Positions 35,040-43,353 of a stretch of 64,000 nucleotides of DNA are shown in pieces. The notes beneath the pieces were generated by a model. It worked only from the letters and a program-made list of their open reading frames with translations. It searched no databases and had not been told where the DNA came from. Position numbers and translations under genes: made by a program. The DNA is from JAXGXJ01 sp040772905 (GTDB lineage: Bacteria > Actinomycetota > Thermoleophilia > RBG-16-64-13). Location of the stretch: contig JAXGXJ010000013.1 of NCBI GenBank assembly GCA_040772905.1, positions 1 to 64,000 of the forward strand, in the 5' to 3' direction. Positions within the stretch are counted from its first letter, which is position 1. Every line of letters begins with the position of its first letter.

Positions 35040-37170
35040 CGTCGGCGCGTTTCCTGCGGCCGCGCAACAGCAGAAGCCCGGCCAGCAGCAGGATGAGCAC
35101 CGCAGCGGCAGACACGGCCCAGGGCAGCACCGTGGTCACGGTGACGAACTCCACAGAGTGACTCCACTCGTCGACGGTGCGATCGCCGGCCAGCAGACGC
35201 GCCTCCAGCCGATGTGCCCCGGGGGCGCGCACCACTTCGACGGGGACCTCACTGCGCCCCTGCGGCACCTCGACGGTCAGGCGCGGCGCGCCGTTTATCG
35301 TGAGGCCGTCACCCTGCAGATTCACCTCCACGCTTAGGGGGTAGGAGGCTTCGTTCTCAACCTCCAGCACCACCGTACCTGTCCGGCCCATCACTCTGGA
35401 TCCGCGGGCCCCGACGACCATCACCTTGTCCAGTTCCTCGTCCGCGATGCGCTCCGCTTCCAGCGCGTAACGCAGCCCCACGGTGGCCGCCCGCGGGTCG
35501 GCTCCCGGTCGTGACCACCAGTCGCTCTCCGCCGTGTAGAGCAGCAGACGGGCGCGCTCCACCGAGTCGGTCGTGTCACCCGCGGCTGAAGCCAGCGCTT
35601 CCACAGCCGCCCGGGTCCGTGCGGCTGCAGCCAGTAGAGAAGCAGCCACGTAGCCCGTCGAGGCCCGACTCGGACGGTCGAGGTAGATGGGACGCGAGCC
35701 GGGGGCATGCATCCGCACCAATTCTTCCAGAGTGACGCTCCTCACCAGCGCAGAGCCGGTGAGCACCGTTCCCAATCCCTCCATGAAGGAGGCCGTGGGC
35801 AGGGGGTCCGCAGCGGGAGGCATGAGCACCAGTGCCGTGGCGCCTGTCTCAGCCAGGCGCGCGGCAAGCGTGGCCCAGAACAGCGCCATGTCGGGAGAGA
35901 TCCCCAACGCCCGACTCAACCCTCCGTCCACGAAGACCAGGGTGATGCGCTCCCCTTCCCCATCGTGCACACGAGCCGTGACGGCTCCCTCGGCTGGTGC
36001 TTCGGACAGGTCTTGAGACACGATGTCAACGACCAGAACATGGTCGAGAGAGGCGCGGCTGAAGGCGGCCACGCTCTGCGTGGAGAGATCGACATCGGGC
36101 GAGAAGCCCCCGCTGATGAGGGTATCCAGCCCCAATGTGCGCTGGAGGGTCTGTTTGCCCAGACGCACCTGCTCGATGCCGTCGTCCCAGCCTGGTGCCG
36201 CCAGCGCGACGGTCGACGCGCCCGCGTACGGCGCCGTCGCCACATCGGTACCGTCGGAGGCGGATAGCGTCTTAAGAGCGGTTAGTGCCGCTGCGGCTCT
36301 CTGCGCGCGCTCGTCCGAGGGCGCGACCTCCTCCGTCTGCCCGTCTGCGGGGGCGAGGACGTAGCCGTCGCTCATCTCGCCCATCTGGGTCAGGAGGATG
36401 GGTTCAAGGGCAAGAGTGAACCGCCATCCAGGGAACGCCTCCCTGAGCCCACTCAAGACCGAGACAGCACCCGCTCCCCAAGACTGCGCACCTCCAGACG
36501 CCCCCGACACCGTCAATGCATCCGAGATGCCGTCGTCAAAGAACGTACCATCCGGGTCACGGTGGACCCCTTGCACTATCGGCCACACGCAGGCGACGTC
36601 CAAAGGCGTGCCGTCGCCCGCGATACGTGCCAGCCAGTGACTCCCCTTCGCGACGACGACGTCACCAGAGGTGAGGATGACGGTGACCAGGTACGCGCCC
36701 GGCTGCGCGACCGCCGCCGCGGGGATGGTGACAGCCACGGTCATCTCCCCAGAGGCCGAGCCCGAGGCCGGGTCGACGACCGACGCAGGCGACGCATCCG
36801 TCAGCATGACGATCTGGGGATCGGGCAGTCGTGGGACAGGCGCGCCCACGTCGTCTCTGCCCACCGGACCATACACGCGTGCAGCCATCTGCGCTGGCGC
36901 GACGGCCTCCACCCCTTCAGGCGCATTCTCGACGGCAAGTCTTCCCAGGACCTCGGACGGACCGGTGACGGACAGTCTCACCCCTTCGGTCGTCGCCGTG
37001 ACAGCTGTGGCCGGGGTGAGAGCCAGAAGATCATCGCCGGGTGCCGCGACCGCCGGCGGCGCATGCAGGGCGAAGAGGAATATGATCGCCAGACCCGCGA
37101 GCAGCGCGGTGACACGCCACGGCACACATCCAGTGAGGGGACGCGGGGCGGGCATGAACCCGGACTTCAA
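35014..37170 (-). CDS. Large exported protein with C-terminal membrane anchor
   Basis: A 718-residue protein of unknown function. A signal peptide (residues 1-42, with RVTALLAGLAIIFLFALHAP) is followed by about 600 extracellular residues rich in Ala, Val and Asp. A C-terminal helix (VLPWAVSAAAVLILLLAGLL) and a basic tail (LLRGRRKRADVR) end it. The segment before the anchor looks like an Ig-like/NEW3 fold (GTVVLEVENEASYPLSVEVN). The architecture resembles actinobacterial DUF6049 proteins, but this could not be checked. It is coupled by ATGA to an RsbW-like kinase gene. Its stop lies inside the end of gltA on the opposite strand. Confidence 0.8.
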   Translation of the reverse strand: MKSGFMPAPRPLTGCVPWRVTALLAGLAIIFLFALHAPPAVAAPGDDLLALTPATAVTATTEGVRLSVTGPSEVLGRLAVENAPEGVEAVAPAQMAARVYGPVGRDDVGAPVPRLPDPQIVMLTDASPASVVDPASGSASGEMTVAVTIPAAAVAQPGAYLVTVILTSGDVVVAKGSHWLARIAGDGTPLDVACVWPIVQGVHRDPDGTFFDDGISDALTVSGASGGAQSWGAGAVSVLSGLREAFPGWRFTLALEPILLTQMGEMSDGYVLAPADGQTEEVAPSDERAQRAAAALTALKTLSASDGTDVATAPYAGASTVALAAPGWDDGIEQVRLGKQTLQRTLGLDTLISGGFSPDVDLSTQSVAAFSRASLDHVLVVDIVSQDLSEAPAEGAVTARVHDGEGERITLVFVDGGLSRALGISPDMALFWATLAARLAETGATALVLMPPAADPLPTASFMEGLGTVLTGSALVRSVTLEELVRMHAPGSRPIYLDRPSRASTGYVAASLLAAAARTRAAVEALASAAGDTTDSVERARLLLYTAESDWWSRPGADPRAATVGLRYALEAERIADEELDKVMVVGARGSRVMGRTGTVVLEVENEASYPLSVEVNLQGDGLTINGAPRLTVEVPQGRSEVPVEVVRAPGAHRLEARLLAGDRTVDEWSHSVEFVTVTTVLPWAVSAAAVLILLLAGLLLLRGRRKRADVRSSAPRT

Positions 37171-37658
37171 TCCTCGGACGTATCGGCGGCGTAGAGCTGC
37201 TTACGCACTCGGAAGACGGTGCCTTCCGTCTGATCGTCGGTCTGTTCCACAGAGTCGACCAGGGCCTGGATGATGGTGAGCCCCAGGCTCCCCTCGCTGA
37301 CGGGGTCTGCGAAGGCCGCAGCGGGCAGCCGCAGCGCAAGATCGGGGTTCGACAGGGTAAGGAGCCACGAGTCCACATCCACCTCGAACTCCATCTGGAG
37401 TGTCGAGCACGATCCAGCCCCGCTTCCCGCCGAGATCCCTCCCTGAGCGCTTACCGACTCAGAATGAGCCGCGTCTTGAGCGGTGAAGAAGAACGAACAG
37501 AGCTCGGAGACCACAAGCTTGAGATCGGTGACGGCCTCGTCGTTCCAGCCCTGTTGGGCACCCAACGATCCGGCCACGAGTCTGCCCAGGGCCAGGTACT
37601 CCGGCTTGCAGGGGATGACCAGGGAAACGGAGGACTGCGTCCCACTCGCCTCGACCAC
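37167..37658 (-). CDS. RsbW-like anti-sigma factor/ATP-binding protein
   Basis: A 163-residue histidine-kinase-like ATPase domain protein of the anti-sigma (RsbW/SpoIIAB) type. The N-terminal part, VSLVIPCKPEYLALGRLVAG and DLKLVVSELCSFFF, contains the usual N-box position. GSLGLTIIQALVDSVEQ is the G2-like box. A Ser/Gly-rich insert (about residues 65-85) is unusual. The usual N-box Asn is replaced (VSELCSF instead of VSEAVTN), so ATP binding may be weakened. Start GTG at 37658 has AAGGGGA upstream. Such proteins bind a sigma factor or anti-anti-sigma factor; neither gene is nearby. Confidence 0.75.
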   Translation of the reverse strand: MVEASGTQSSVSLVIPCKPEYLALGRLVAGSLGAQQGWNDEAVTDLKLVVSELCSFFFTAQDAAHSESVSAQGGISAGSGAGSCSTLQMEFEVDVDSWLLTLSNPDLALRLPAAAFADPVSEGSLGLTIIQALVDSVEQTDDQTEGTVFRVRKQLYAADTSED

Positions 37659-37792
37659 TTCATCCCCTTCTGCGCCACGGACCTCAGCGCGACTCGTGTT
37701 GATGGCTCCGACTCGGGTGATACCCGCCGCCGATGGGCTCCTAACCTTGGATGGAGGAGAGCCTGCCCGGGCATAGTCGTCCAGACACAGCG

Positions 37793-37821
37793 ATTATGCC
37801 GACCCAAGACCCACGAGGCAA
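37793..37821 (-). promoter_or_regulatory. Promoter of the RsbW-like operon
   Basis: On the minus strand TTGCCT and CATAAT are 17 bases apart. The predicted transcript would have a leader of about 130 bases before the GTG at 37658. The -35 box overlaps an imperfect stem after the amrS gene. Confidence 0.45.
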
Positions 37822-37845
37822 GCCGCTGGCATCACCCGGGCTGCC

Positions 37846-38922
37846 TCAACTCTGCACGAGGTTCAGGTCCTCCCCGCAGACGGAGCAGCGGCCTTCGCGG
37901 ACCCAAAGGGTCACTCTGGCTTCGTCCCGCTCCACGACGGTGCGGCCGCAGCTGGGGCAGATGGTGTTCCGGCCGGGGTGGCCGGGCACGTTGCCTACAT
38001 AGACGAACTTGAGTCCCGCCTTCTTCCCCAAGGCCAGGCCTCGCTCCAGGGTCTTGATGGGCGTGGGCGGTAGATAGGAGAGCTCGAAGTCGGGCAGGAA
38101 ACGAGTGACGTGCCAGGGCGTATTCGCGCCCAACTCGTCGCGCACCTGGACGGCCATGGCGGTGAGCTCGTCGTCGCTGTCGTTCAGCCCCGGCACGATG
38201 TTGGACACCACCTCAACATGACATCCGTGCACTTCCTGAGCCCGCACCACTCTTGCGTGGACGACGGCCGGGTCTCTGACCTTGCTCAGCCGCGCCCAGC
38301 CCTCCGGGCCGGGCGCCTTCAGATCGAGCTTGAACGCATCGATCACGGGACCCACGTAGTCGAGCGCGGCTTCGCTCATGTAGCCCGCCGTGACGAAGGC
38401 GGTGTAGAGCCCCGCATCTTTGAAAGCCCGGCACACGTCGTGCACGTACTCGATCCACACCACCGGCTCGTTGTACGTGAACACCACCCCGGCAAGCTTG
38501 TGCTTGCGCGCCATTGCCACGGCCTCGGCCGGCGGCAGGACAGGCAGGCGGACGGTCTCCGTGCGCGGGTTGGCGTGAGAGATCTGCCAGTTCTGGCAGC
38601 CGAGACAGAGCACGTTGCAGCCGTGACAGCCAAGCGAGAGCGCTCGGGTGCCGGGGTGGAAATGGAAGAACGGCTTCTTCTCTATCTCGTCACTGACCAC
38701 ACTGGCCGGACGTGCATAGGTGAGGCTCACCAACACACCGTCGCGCACCCCCCGCGCTTTGCAGAGGCCTTCCGACCCCTCGGAGATGGAACACTCGTGT
38801 GGGCACAGGGTGCAACGCACCGCTCCCAACCCGTCCTTCTCCGCAAAAAGGGCAGGCACCGGGGCCGGAGATTCATCGTGGGCCACAGTTGTGGCCTGGG
38901 GGTTGCGAGGGTGAGGATCCAT
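37846..38922 (-). CDS. amrS: AmmeMemoRadiSam-system radical SAM protein
   Basis: A 358-residue radical SAM enzyme. The 4Fe-4S/SAM motif is CNVLCLGC (C-x3-C-x2-C) within LGCHGCNVLCLGCQNWQIS, and an N-terminal CTLCPHECSISEG precedes it. A C-terminal zinc ribbon (CPSCGRTVVERD, CSVCGEDL) is typical of AmrS and PflA-like relatives. The AMMECR1 and Memo partners after which the system is named are not adjacent. The frame stays open far upstream, but the ATG at 38922 gives the right length. No ribosome binding site is present; a TATACT box 11 bases upstream suggests a leaderless message. An imperfect stem follows the stop (37815-37845). Confidence 0.9.
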   Translation of the reverse strand: MDPHPRNPQATTVAHDESPAPVPALFAEKDGLGAVRCTLCPHECSISEGSEGLCKARGVRDGVLVSLTYARPASVVSDEIEKKPFFHFHPGTRALSLGCHGCNVLCLGCQNWQISHANPRTETVRLPVLPPAEAVAMARKHKLAGVVFTYNEPVVWIEYVHDVCRAFKDAGLYTAFVTAGYMSEAALDYVGPVIDAFKLDLKAPGPEGWARLSKVRDPAVVHARVVRAQEVHGCHVEVVSNIVPGLNDSDDELTAMAVQVRDELGANTPWHVTRFLPDFELSYLPPTPIKTLERGLALGKKAGLKFVYVGNVPGHPGRNTICPSCGRTVVERDEARVTLWVREGRCSVCGEDLNLVQS

Positions 38923-38933
38923 AAGCGGGTGCG

Positions 38934-38939
38934 AGTATA
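38934..38939 (-). promoter_or_regulatory. Candidate -10 of amrS (leaderless)
   Basis: TATACT on the minus strand ends 11 bases before the amrS ATG, the same arrangement as at rlmKL. There is no good -35 and no ribosome binding site, as would fit a leaderless transcript. Confidence 0.45.
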
Positions 38940-38951
38940 GCAGCCCAAAAG

Positions 38952-38981
38952 TTAGACAGAGCAGCCGAATCGTGGTACTAA
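38952..38981 (+). promoter_or_regulatory. Promoter of the amino acid ABC transporter operon
   Basis: TTAGAC (38952-38957) and TACTAA (38976-38981) are 18 bases apart. A TG two bases before the -10 gives an extended -10. It points toward the substrate-binding protein gene at 39067. Confidence 0.5.
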
Positions 38982-39066
38982 TGCACGTTGGCGTATCACC
39001 ATGCAGGGAGTTCTTCCTGGGGCGCCTACTCAGGCGGACCCCGAACCAGACCAGGAGGTTGGAGAG

Positions 39067-39987
39067 TTGAAGAAGTATCACGCCATCTGGGTCGTGCTGC
39101 TGATGCTGGCACTGATCCTTGTCCCGGTTGTGGCCGGTTGCGGCGACGACGAGACCGCGACCACGGCGGCTGAAAGCACCGATACCACCGCTTCCGAGGG
39201 CGAGGAGGCAGGCCTCAATCCCACCGGGCCGGCCGCTGAGGCCGCCGACGCGGCCGTGGCCGCCGTGACCAAGTCCGACGCCATCGAGACCCCCAAGACC
39301 ATCAAAGAGGGCATCCTGCAGGCCGGTTCTGACACCGCCTTCCCGCCCATGGAGTTCTCTGACGGCAAGGGCGGCTACATCGGCTTCGACGTCGACCTGT
39401 GCACGGCCATCGCCAAGAAGATGGGCGTGGAGCTGGAAGTCATCTCCACCGCCTGGGACGGCATCATCCCTGCCCTCATGGGTGACCGCTTCGACGTGAT
39501 CATGTCGGCCATGAGCATCACGCCCGAAAGGCTGGAGCAGATCAACTTCACCGATCCGTACCTGCCCGGCATTCTTGCCATCTCCACTCCCAAAGACGCA
39601 CCCATCGCCGACGCAGCCGGCCTGGCCGGTAAGATCGTGGGCGTGCAGGTCGACACCACCGGCCAGTTCGCCGTGGAGGAAGTCGAGGGCGTGAAAGAGA
39701 TCAAGAAGTACGCCACCATCCTCGAGGCTTTCATGGACATGGACGCCGGCCGGGTGGAGTGCGTGGTCAATGACGAGCCAGTGAACGCGTACGTGATCGC
39801 CACCAACAAAGCCTATAGCGAGAAATACGCCAACACCGGCGGTATCGTCACCGACAACAGCTACGGCTACGCCATCAAGAAGGAGAACACGGCCCTCATG
39901 GATGCCATGAACGCGGCCATGAAAGAGCTCCGGGCCGAGGGCGTGTACCAGAAGATCCTGGACAAGTGGGGCCTCACCGGCAACTAG
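39067..39987 (+). CDS. Polar amino acid ABC transporter, substrate-binding lipoprotein
   Basis: A 306-residue periplasmic/extracellular binding protein (family 3 SBP). The signal peptide ends in a lipobox at VPVVAGC, so it is a lipoprotein. Mature domain motifs are GSDTAFPPMEFSDGKGGYIG, FDVDLCTAIAKKMGVELEV, WDGIIPALMGDRFDVIMSAM and ITPERLEQINFTDPYL. The TTG start at 39067 has AGGAGG eight bases before it; the frame is open further upstream. The exact amino acid is unknown. It is the first gene of the operon with the permease and ATPase. Confidence 0.93.
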   Translation: MKKYHAIWVVLLMLALILVPVVAGCGDDETATTAAESTDTTASEGEEAGLNPTGPAAEAADAAVAAVTKSDAIETPKTIKEGILQAGSDTAFPPMEFSDGKGGYIGFDVDLCTAIAKKMGVELEVISTAWDGIIPALMGDRFDVIMSAMSITPERLEQINFTDPYLPGILAISTPKDAPIADAAGLAGKIVGVQVDTTGQFAVEEVEGVKEIKKYATILEAFMDMDAGRVECVVNDEPVNAYVIATNKAYSEKYANTGGIVTDNSYGYAIKKENTALMDAMNAAMKELRAEGVYQKILDKWGLTGN

Positions 39988-40058
39988 CCGGGGGTCCATC
40001 GGTCACCGGCACTGCAGTAGGAATCACGACCATAGCCACGCCACCGGCAGACCTGGCG

Positions 40059-40088
40059 CGGGGGCCGAAGCGGACGCTTCGGCCCCCG
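40059..40088 (+). other. Intercistronic hairpin in the ABC operon
   Basis: CGGGGGCCGAAGC pairs perfectly with GCTTCGGCCCCCG around a 4-base loop, in the 157-base gap between the binding protein and permease genes. Stems in this place often stabilise the upstream message or partly stop transcription, so the binding protein is made in excess. Confidence 0.7.
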
Positions 40089-40144
40089 GCATCTCATGAC
40101 CGCCACTCGGCGGCTCAGGTCCAGGCGGGCCTTTAGGGGGTACA

Positions 40145-40864
40145 GTGGGCGACCTCGCAGCTGCATTCTTCGACGGCGAGATCTTCAGGGACTCTATCTG
40201 GCTCCTCATCAAGACCCTCCCCACGGTCATCGAGGTGCTGGTGCTGGGCATCGTGTGCTCGTATGCATGGGGATTGATACTGGCGTTGCTGCGCCTCTCA
40301 CGCTTCCGTGTGGTCAAGTATCTGGCCGGGGCGTACATCGACTTTTTCCGCGGACTACCGCTGCTGCTGCTGCTGGTGTTCGTCTACTCGGGTCTGGCCA
40401 TCGCGGGACTGAGGTTGACCGCTCTGATGGCGGCCGTGATCTCGCTGACGTTGTGCTACGGCGCCTACTCGGCCGAGATCTTCCGGGCCGGCATCCAGGC
40501 CATCTCCAAGGGACAGACCGAGGCGGCCCGTTCATTGGGTATGAGCGGCGGCCAGGCAATGCGCTACGTCATCCTGCCTCAAGCGGTCAAGCTGGTGGTG
40601 CCGCCGCTCACCAACGAGTTCATCGCCATGATCAAAGACACCTCGCTGCTTTCGGTCATTTCGGTGCCCGAGCTACTGTTCACCGCCAAGGAGAAGATGG
40701 GCGTGGTGGCCAATCCCACCCCGCTCACCGTCGCGGCCATCATCTATGTGGTGTTCACCATCCCCCTCATCCGAGTGGCAGCGAAGCTGGAGAAGCGCAA
40801 ACGGACCAGCGGCGCGTCGAAACCGGCAGACGCTGCGATCCCTCACGGGGGTGAGATGCATTGA
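40145..40864 (+). CDS. Polar amino acid ABC transporter, permease
   Basis: A 239-residue inner-membrane permease of the HisMQ type. It has about five hydrophobic segments and the conserved EAA loop, EAARSLGMSGGQAMRYVILP, which contacts the ATPase. YIDFFRGLPLLLLLVFVYSG is typical near the N-terminus. GTG start at 40145 with AGGGGG close upstream. A single permease gene is present, so it probably forms a homodimer. It overlaps the ATPase gene by four bases (TTGA). Confidence 0.93.
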   Translation: MGDLAAAFFDGEIFRDSIWLLIKTLPTVIEVLVLGIVCSYAWGLILALLRLSRFRVVKYLAGAYIDFFRGLPLLLLLVFVYSGLAIAGLRLTALMAAVISLTLCYGAYSAEIFRAGIQAISKGQTEAARSLGMSGGQAMRYVILPQAVKLVVPPLTNEFIAMIKDTSLLSVISVPELLFTAKEKMGVVANPTPLTVAAIIYVVFTIPLIRVAAKLEKRKRTSGASKPADAAIPHGGEMH

Positions 40865-41592
40865 GCGCCATGATCGAACTCATCGATGTGCATAAGCAGT
40901 TCGGGCACTTGAAGGTCCTTCAGGGTGTCGACCTGACCGTGCAGAAGGGCGAAGTGGTGGTGGTCATCGGACCCTCGGGATCGGGCAAGTCGACCATGCT
41001 GCGCTGCATCAATGGCTTGGAGGCCATCCAGAAGGGCAAGGTCATCATCGAGGGTGAGGACCTGCACGGCCACGGCACCGATCCCAACAAGATCCGGCAG
41101 AAGATCGGCATGGTCTTCCAGCAGTTCAATCTCTTCCCCCACAAGAACGCCCTGCAGAACGTCATGCTCGCGCCCATGAAAGTGCAGAAGAAGTCCAAGG
41201 ACGAAGTCGAGACCATCGCCCGTGACCTGCTGACCAAGGTGGGCATGTCCGAGAAGGCCGACGCTTTCCCCGAAGAACTCTCCGGTGGTCAGCAACAGCG
41301 CGTGGCCATCGCCCGCGCCCTCGCCATGCAGCCCGACATGATGCTGTTCGACGAGGTCACATCCGCCCTCGACCCCGAACTGGTGGCGGAAGTGCTGGGC
41401 GTGATGCAGAACCTGGCCCTGGGCGGCATGACCATGGTCGTGGTCACCCACGAGATGGGCTTCGCGCGCGAAGTGGGCACCCGCTTGGTGTTCATGGATG
41501 GCGGCGTGGTGGTGGAGGAGGGCGATCCGCGGGAGATGATCGCGAATCCCAAGGAACCGCGCACGCAGAAGTTTCTCAGCATGGTGCTCTAG
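40861..41592 (+). CDS. glnQ: Polar amino acid ABC transporter, ATP-binding protein
   Basis: A 243-residue ABC ATPase of the GlnQ/HisP type. Walker A is GPSGSGKSTMLRCINGLE, the Q-loop VFQQFNLFPHKN, the signature ELSGGQQQRVAIARALA, and Walker B MMLFDEVTSALDPE, followed by VVTHEMGFAREVG with the switch His. The start may be TTG at 40861 or ATG at 40870. It energises uptake by the two preceding genes. Confidence 0.95.
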   Translation: MSAMIELIDVHKQFGHLKVLQGVDLTVQKGEVVVVIGPSGSGKSTMLRCINGLEAIQKGKVIIEGEDLHGHGTDPNKIRQKIGMVFQQFNLFPHKNALQNVMLAPMKVQKKSKDEVETIARDLLTKVGMSEKADAFPEELSGGQQQRVAIARALAMQPDMMLFDEVTSALDPELVAEVLGVMQNLALGGMTMVVVTHEMGFAREVGTRLVFMDGGVVVEEGDPREMIANPKEPRTQKFLSMVL

Positions 41593-41615
41593 CAGCGCCG
41601 GAACCGCCCCGCCGG

Positions 41616-41645
41616 GTGGGCCCCGAGTCGCGGGGCTCCTCCCAC
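41616..41645. terminator. Imperfect hairpin between glnQ and dedA
   Basis: GTGGG and CCCAC enclose GCCCCG-AGTCG-CGGGGC, with unpaired bases on one side. It lies between two converging genes. There is no T-run. Confidence 0.4.
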
Positions 41646-41671
41646 GCCCCACCCACGCCCTCTCGGCTGCT

Positions 41672-42370
41672 CTAGGCGCGCTCCTCTTCGGAGGCGATGG
41701 ATTCAGGTAGAGCAGCATCCGCCTTCAGGCGACGCGCCGAGATACGCTGACGCACGAAGTGGTAGAAGGCAGGGAGCACCGAAAGGGCGATGATCCCCAC
41801 CACCAAGTACTGCAGATTGTGGGCTACGAAGGGGATGTTGCCGAACAGATAGCCCGCTGTCACGAACAGCCCCACCCAGGCCACGGCCCCGATCACGTTG
41901 AAGGCCACGAAGCGGCTCGACTGCATGCGCGAGACGCCGGCCACGAAGGGGGCGAAGGTGCGGATGAAGGGGAAGAAGCGAGCAAACGAGATGGTCTTGC
42001 CGCCATGCCGCTCGAAAAAGGCCTCGGTCTTCTCGATGTACTTCGGTTTGATCACCCGATCCAGGCGCCCCGAATCGAGGATGCGTCTACCCCAGGCCCG
42101 CCCGATCCAGTAGTTGACGAAGTCACCGATGACGGCCGCCGAAAGCACAACCAGGTAGAGGAGCCAGATGTCGACCTTCCCGGCAGACACGGCTGCGACG
42201 GCGCCACCCGCAAAGAGCAGTGAATCGCCGGGCAGGAACGGCGTGACCACCAGACCGGTCTCGAGGAATATGATGAGGAACAGCAGAGCGTAGATGACGA
42301 CGCCATACTGCGCCACCCAATCCTGCAAGACCACATCGAGATTGAGGAAGAGGTCGGTCAGGAACTGCAT
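41672..42370 (-). CDS. DedA-family membrane protein
   Basis: A 232-residue membrane protein of the DedA/SNARE-associated (VTT) family, now linked to flipping of lipid carriers and membrane homeostasis. It has the conserved FLPGDSLLFAGGAVAA, a Gly/Arg-rich FARFFPFIRTFAPFVAGVSRM and DFVNYWIGRAWGRRIL. About five hydrophobic segments are visible. The C-terminus is basic. It stands alone between converging neighbours. Confidence 0.92.
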   Translation of the reverse strand: MQFLTDLFLNLDVVLQDWVAQYGVVIYALLFLIIFLETGLVVTPFLPGDSLLFAGGAVAAVSAGKVDIWLLYLVVLSAAVIGDFVNYWIGRAWGRRILDSGRLDRVIKPKYIEKTEAFFERHGGKTISFARFFPFIRTFAPFVAGVSRMQSSRFVAFNVIGAVAWVGLFVTAGYLFGNIPFVAHNLQYLVVGIIALSVLPAFYHFVRQRISARRLKADAALPESIASEEERA

Positions 42371-42454
42371 GTGTCTCCCACCATCGGGGTCGAGCGTCGA
42401 TCATCGAGCCGGGAGCGCCACAGCGGGCGCCGCCCGGAGCACAGGCTGGTTATT

Positions 42455-42955
42455 CTACAGGAACCCTGCCGCCCGCAGTACTCTCGACGCGCTCTCCCAA
42501 TGGGTCGCGGGCCAGGTGATGCGGTCACAGACCGCGCAGTAGCGGAACTCTGTCTGAGTCTCGGCTACGTAGGCCGGCACCCGGAGTCGCGCCTGTTCCA
42601 CAGTGAGGACTTCCAGCCTCTCGTTGCAGACCAGACATCGGGCCGGCCCTCGCCTGCACAGCCCCAGTTCCACCCTCAGCTGGCGCAGTTGCTCCTCGAC
42701 GTGGTCGCCGCGGAGAAGGACCGCGGTCACATCACCACGGCGCACGGGCCGCCGTTCGATGACCAGGGTGTCGCGAGTCAGAAGCACGCGCCCGTCCGCC
42801 TGTGCCCGTGCGAGTAGGCCGGCGACGTCATCTCCCGACTCCCACACCGCATCGTATCCCAACAAGCGGAGCCAGCGGGTCAAGCGCCCCAGCGTTCGGT
42901 CGACAAGGAAGCGGGGCATCCGCTCATCCACAGCCGCAGGAGAGGTCTCCATCAC
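42455..42955 (-). CDS. Mut7-C RNase-domain protein (DUF82)
   Basis: A 166-residue protein with the C-terminal nuclease-like domain of Mut7. It has the PIN-like start FLVDRTLGRLTRWLRLLGYD, then LLTRDT, and a zinc ribbon with CLVCNERL and CAVCDRITWPATHWE. Bacterial forms stand alone, as here, and a role as RNase or toxin-like nuclease is inferred from the fold only. Start may be GTG at 42955 or the ATG at 42919. Two unknown genes follow upstream on the same strand. Confidence 0.85.
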   Translation of the reverse strand: MMETSPAAVDERMPRFLVDRTLGRLTRWLRLLGYDAVWESGDDVAGLLARAQADGRVLLTRDTLVIERRPVRRGDVTAVLLRGDHVEEQLRQLRVELGLCRRGPARCLVCNERLEVLTVEQARLRVPAYVAETQTEFRYCAVCDRITWPATHWESASRVLRAAGFL

Positions 42956-43014
42956 CGACCCAGACCCACTACAACGCGGCCATCCCGGGGTCGGCGCTCA
43001 AGCAAGCCCGCCTC

Positions 43015-43353
43015 TCACAGGCGGCCCAGGTCCCTCAAGCGACCCAGGCCGTATTCGAAACACTCCCGCAGCCGGTCTTCCAGATCGTCGAGCGGCAAGG
43101 GTTCCGCCATGCCTCCCGACCGCCTGCGCAGGTCTTGCTCCACCTGCCCGGCCATGTGGATGGTCTCGTCATCCAGACGGTGCATGAACTCCCGCGGTCC
43201 CAGCCGCTCCAACAGAGCCGAAAGATAGTCCCCGCAGGCCGCGAACGCCTGCGTAGGATCGGCGATGCCCGGTGAGCGCAACTCGAGATAGTAGACGGTG
43301 AAGCTGCGCTTGCAGGCCAGGCGCAGGGTCTGGAGACGGTCCTCCGCCATCAA
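43015..43353 (-). CDS. Unknown protein, 112 aa
   Basis: A small, probably all-helical soluble protein that was not recognised. It has several charged amphipathic helices (DRLQTLRLACKRSF, DYLSALLERLGPREFMHRL, LDDLEDRLRECFEYGLGRLR) and two or three cysteines but no known motif. Its start overlaps the stop of the upstream 157-residue gene, so they are coupled; the Mut7-C gene follows after 59 bases. The three may form one operon. Confidence 0.7.
   Translation of the reverse strand: MMAEDRLQTLRLACKRSFTVYYLELRSPGIADPTQAFAACGDYLSALLERLGPREFMHRLDDETIHMAGQVEQDLRRRSGGMAEPLPLDDLEDRLRECFEYGLGRLRDLGRL

Noticed and set aside
37846..39999. A 717-codon minus-strand frame joining amrS with the region opposite the ABC binding protein gene
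   Set aside because: Only the part up to 38922 matches AmrS. The rest lies opposite the well supported substrate-binding protein and contains no family motif.
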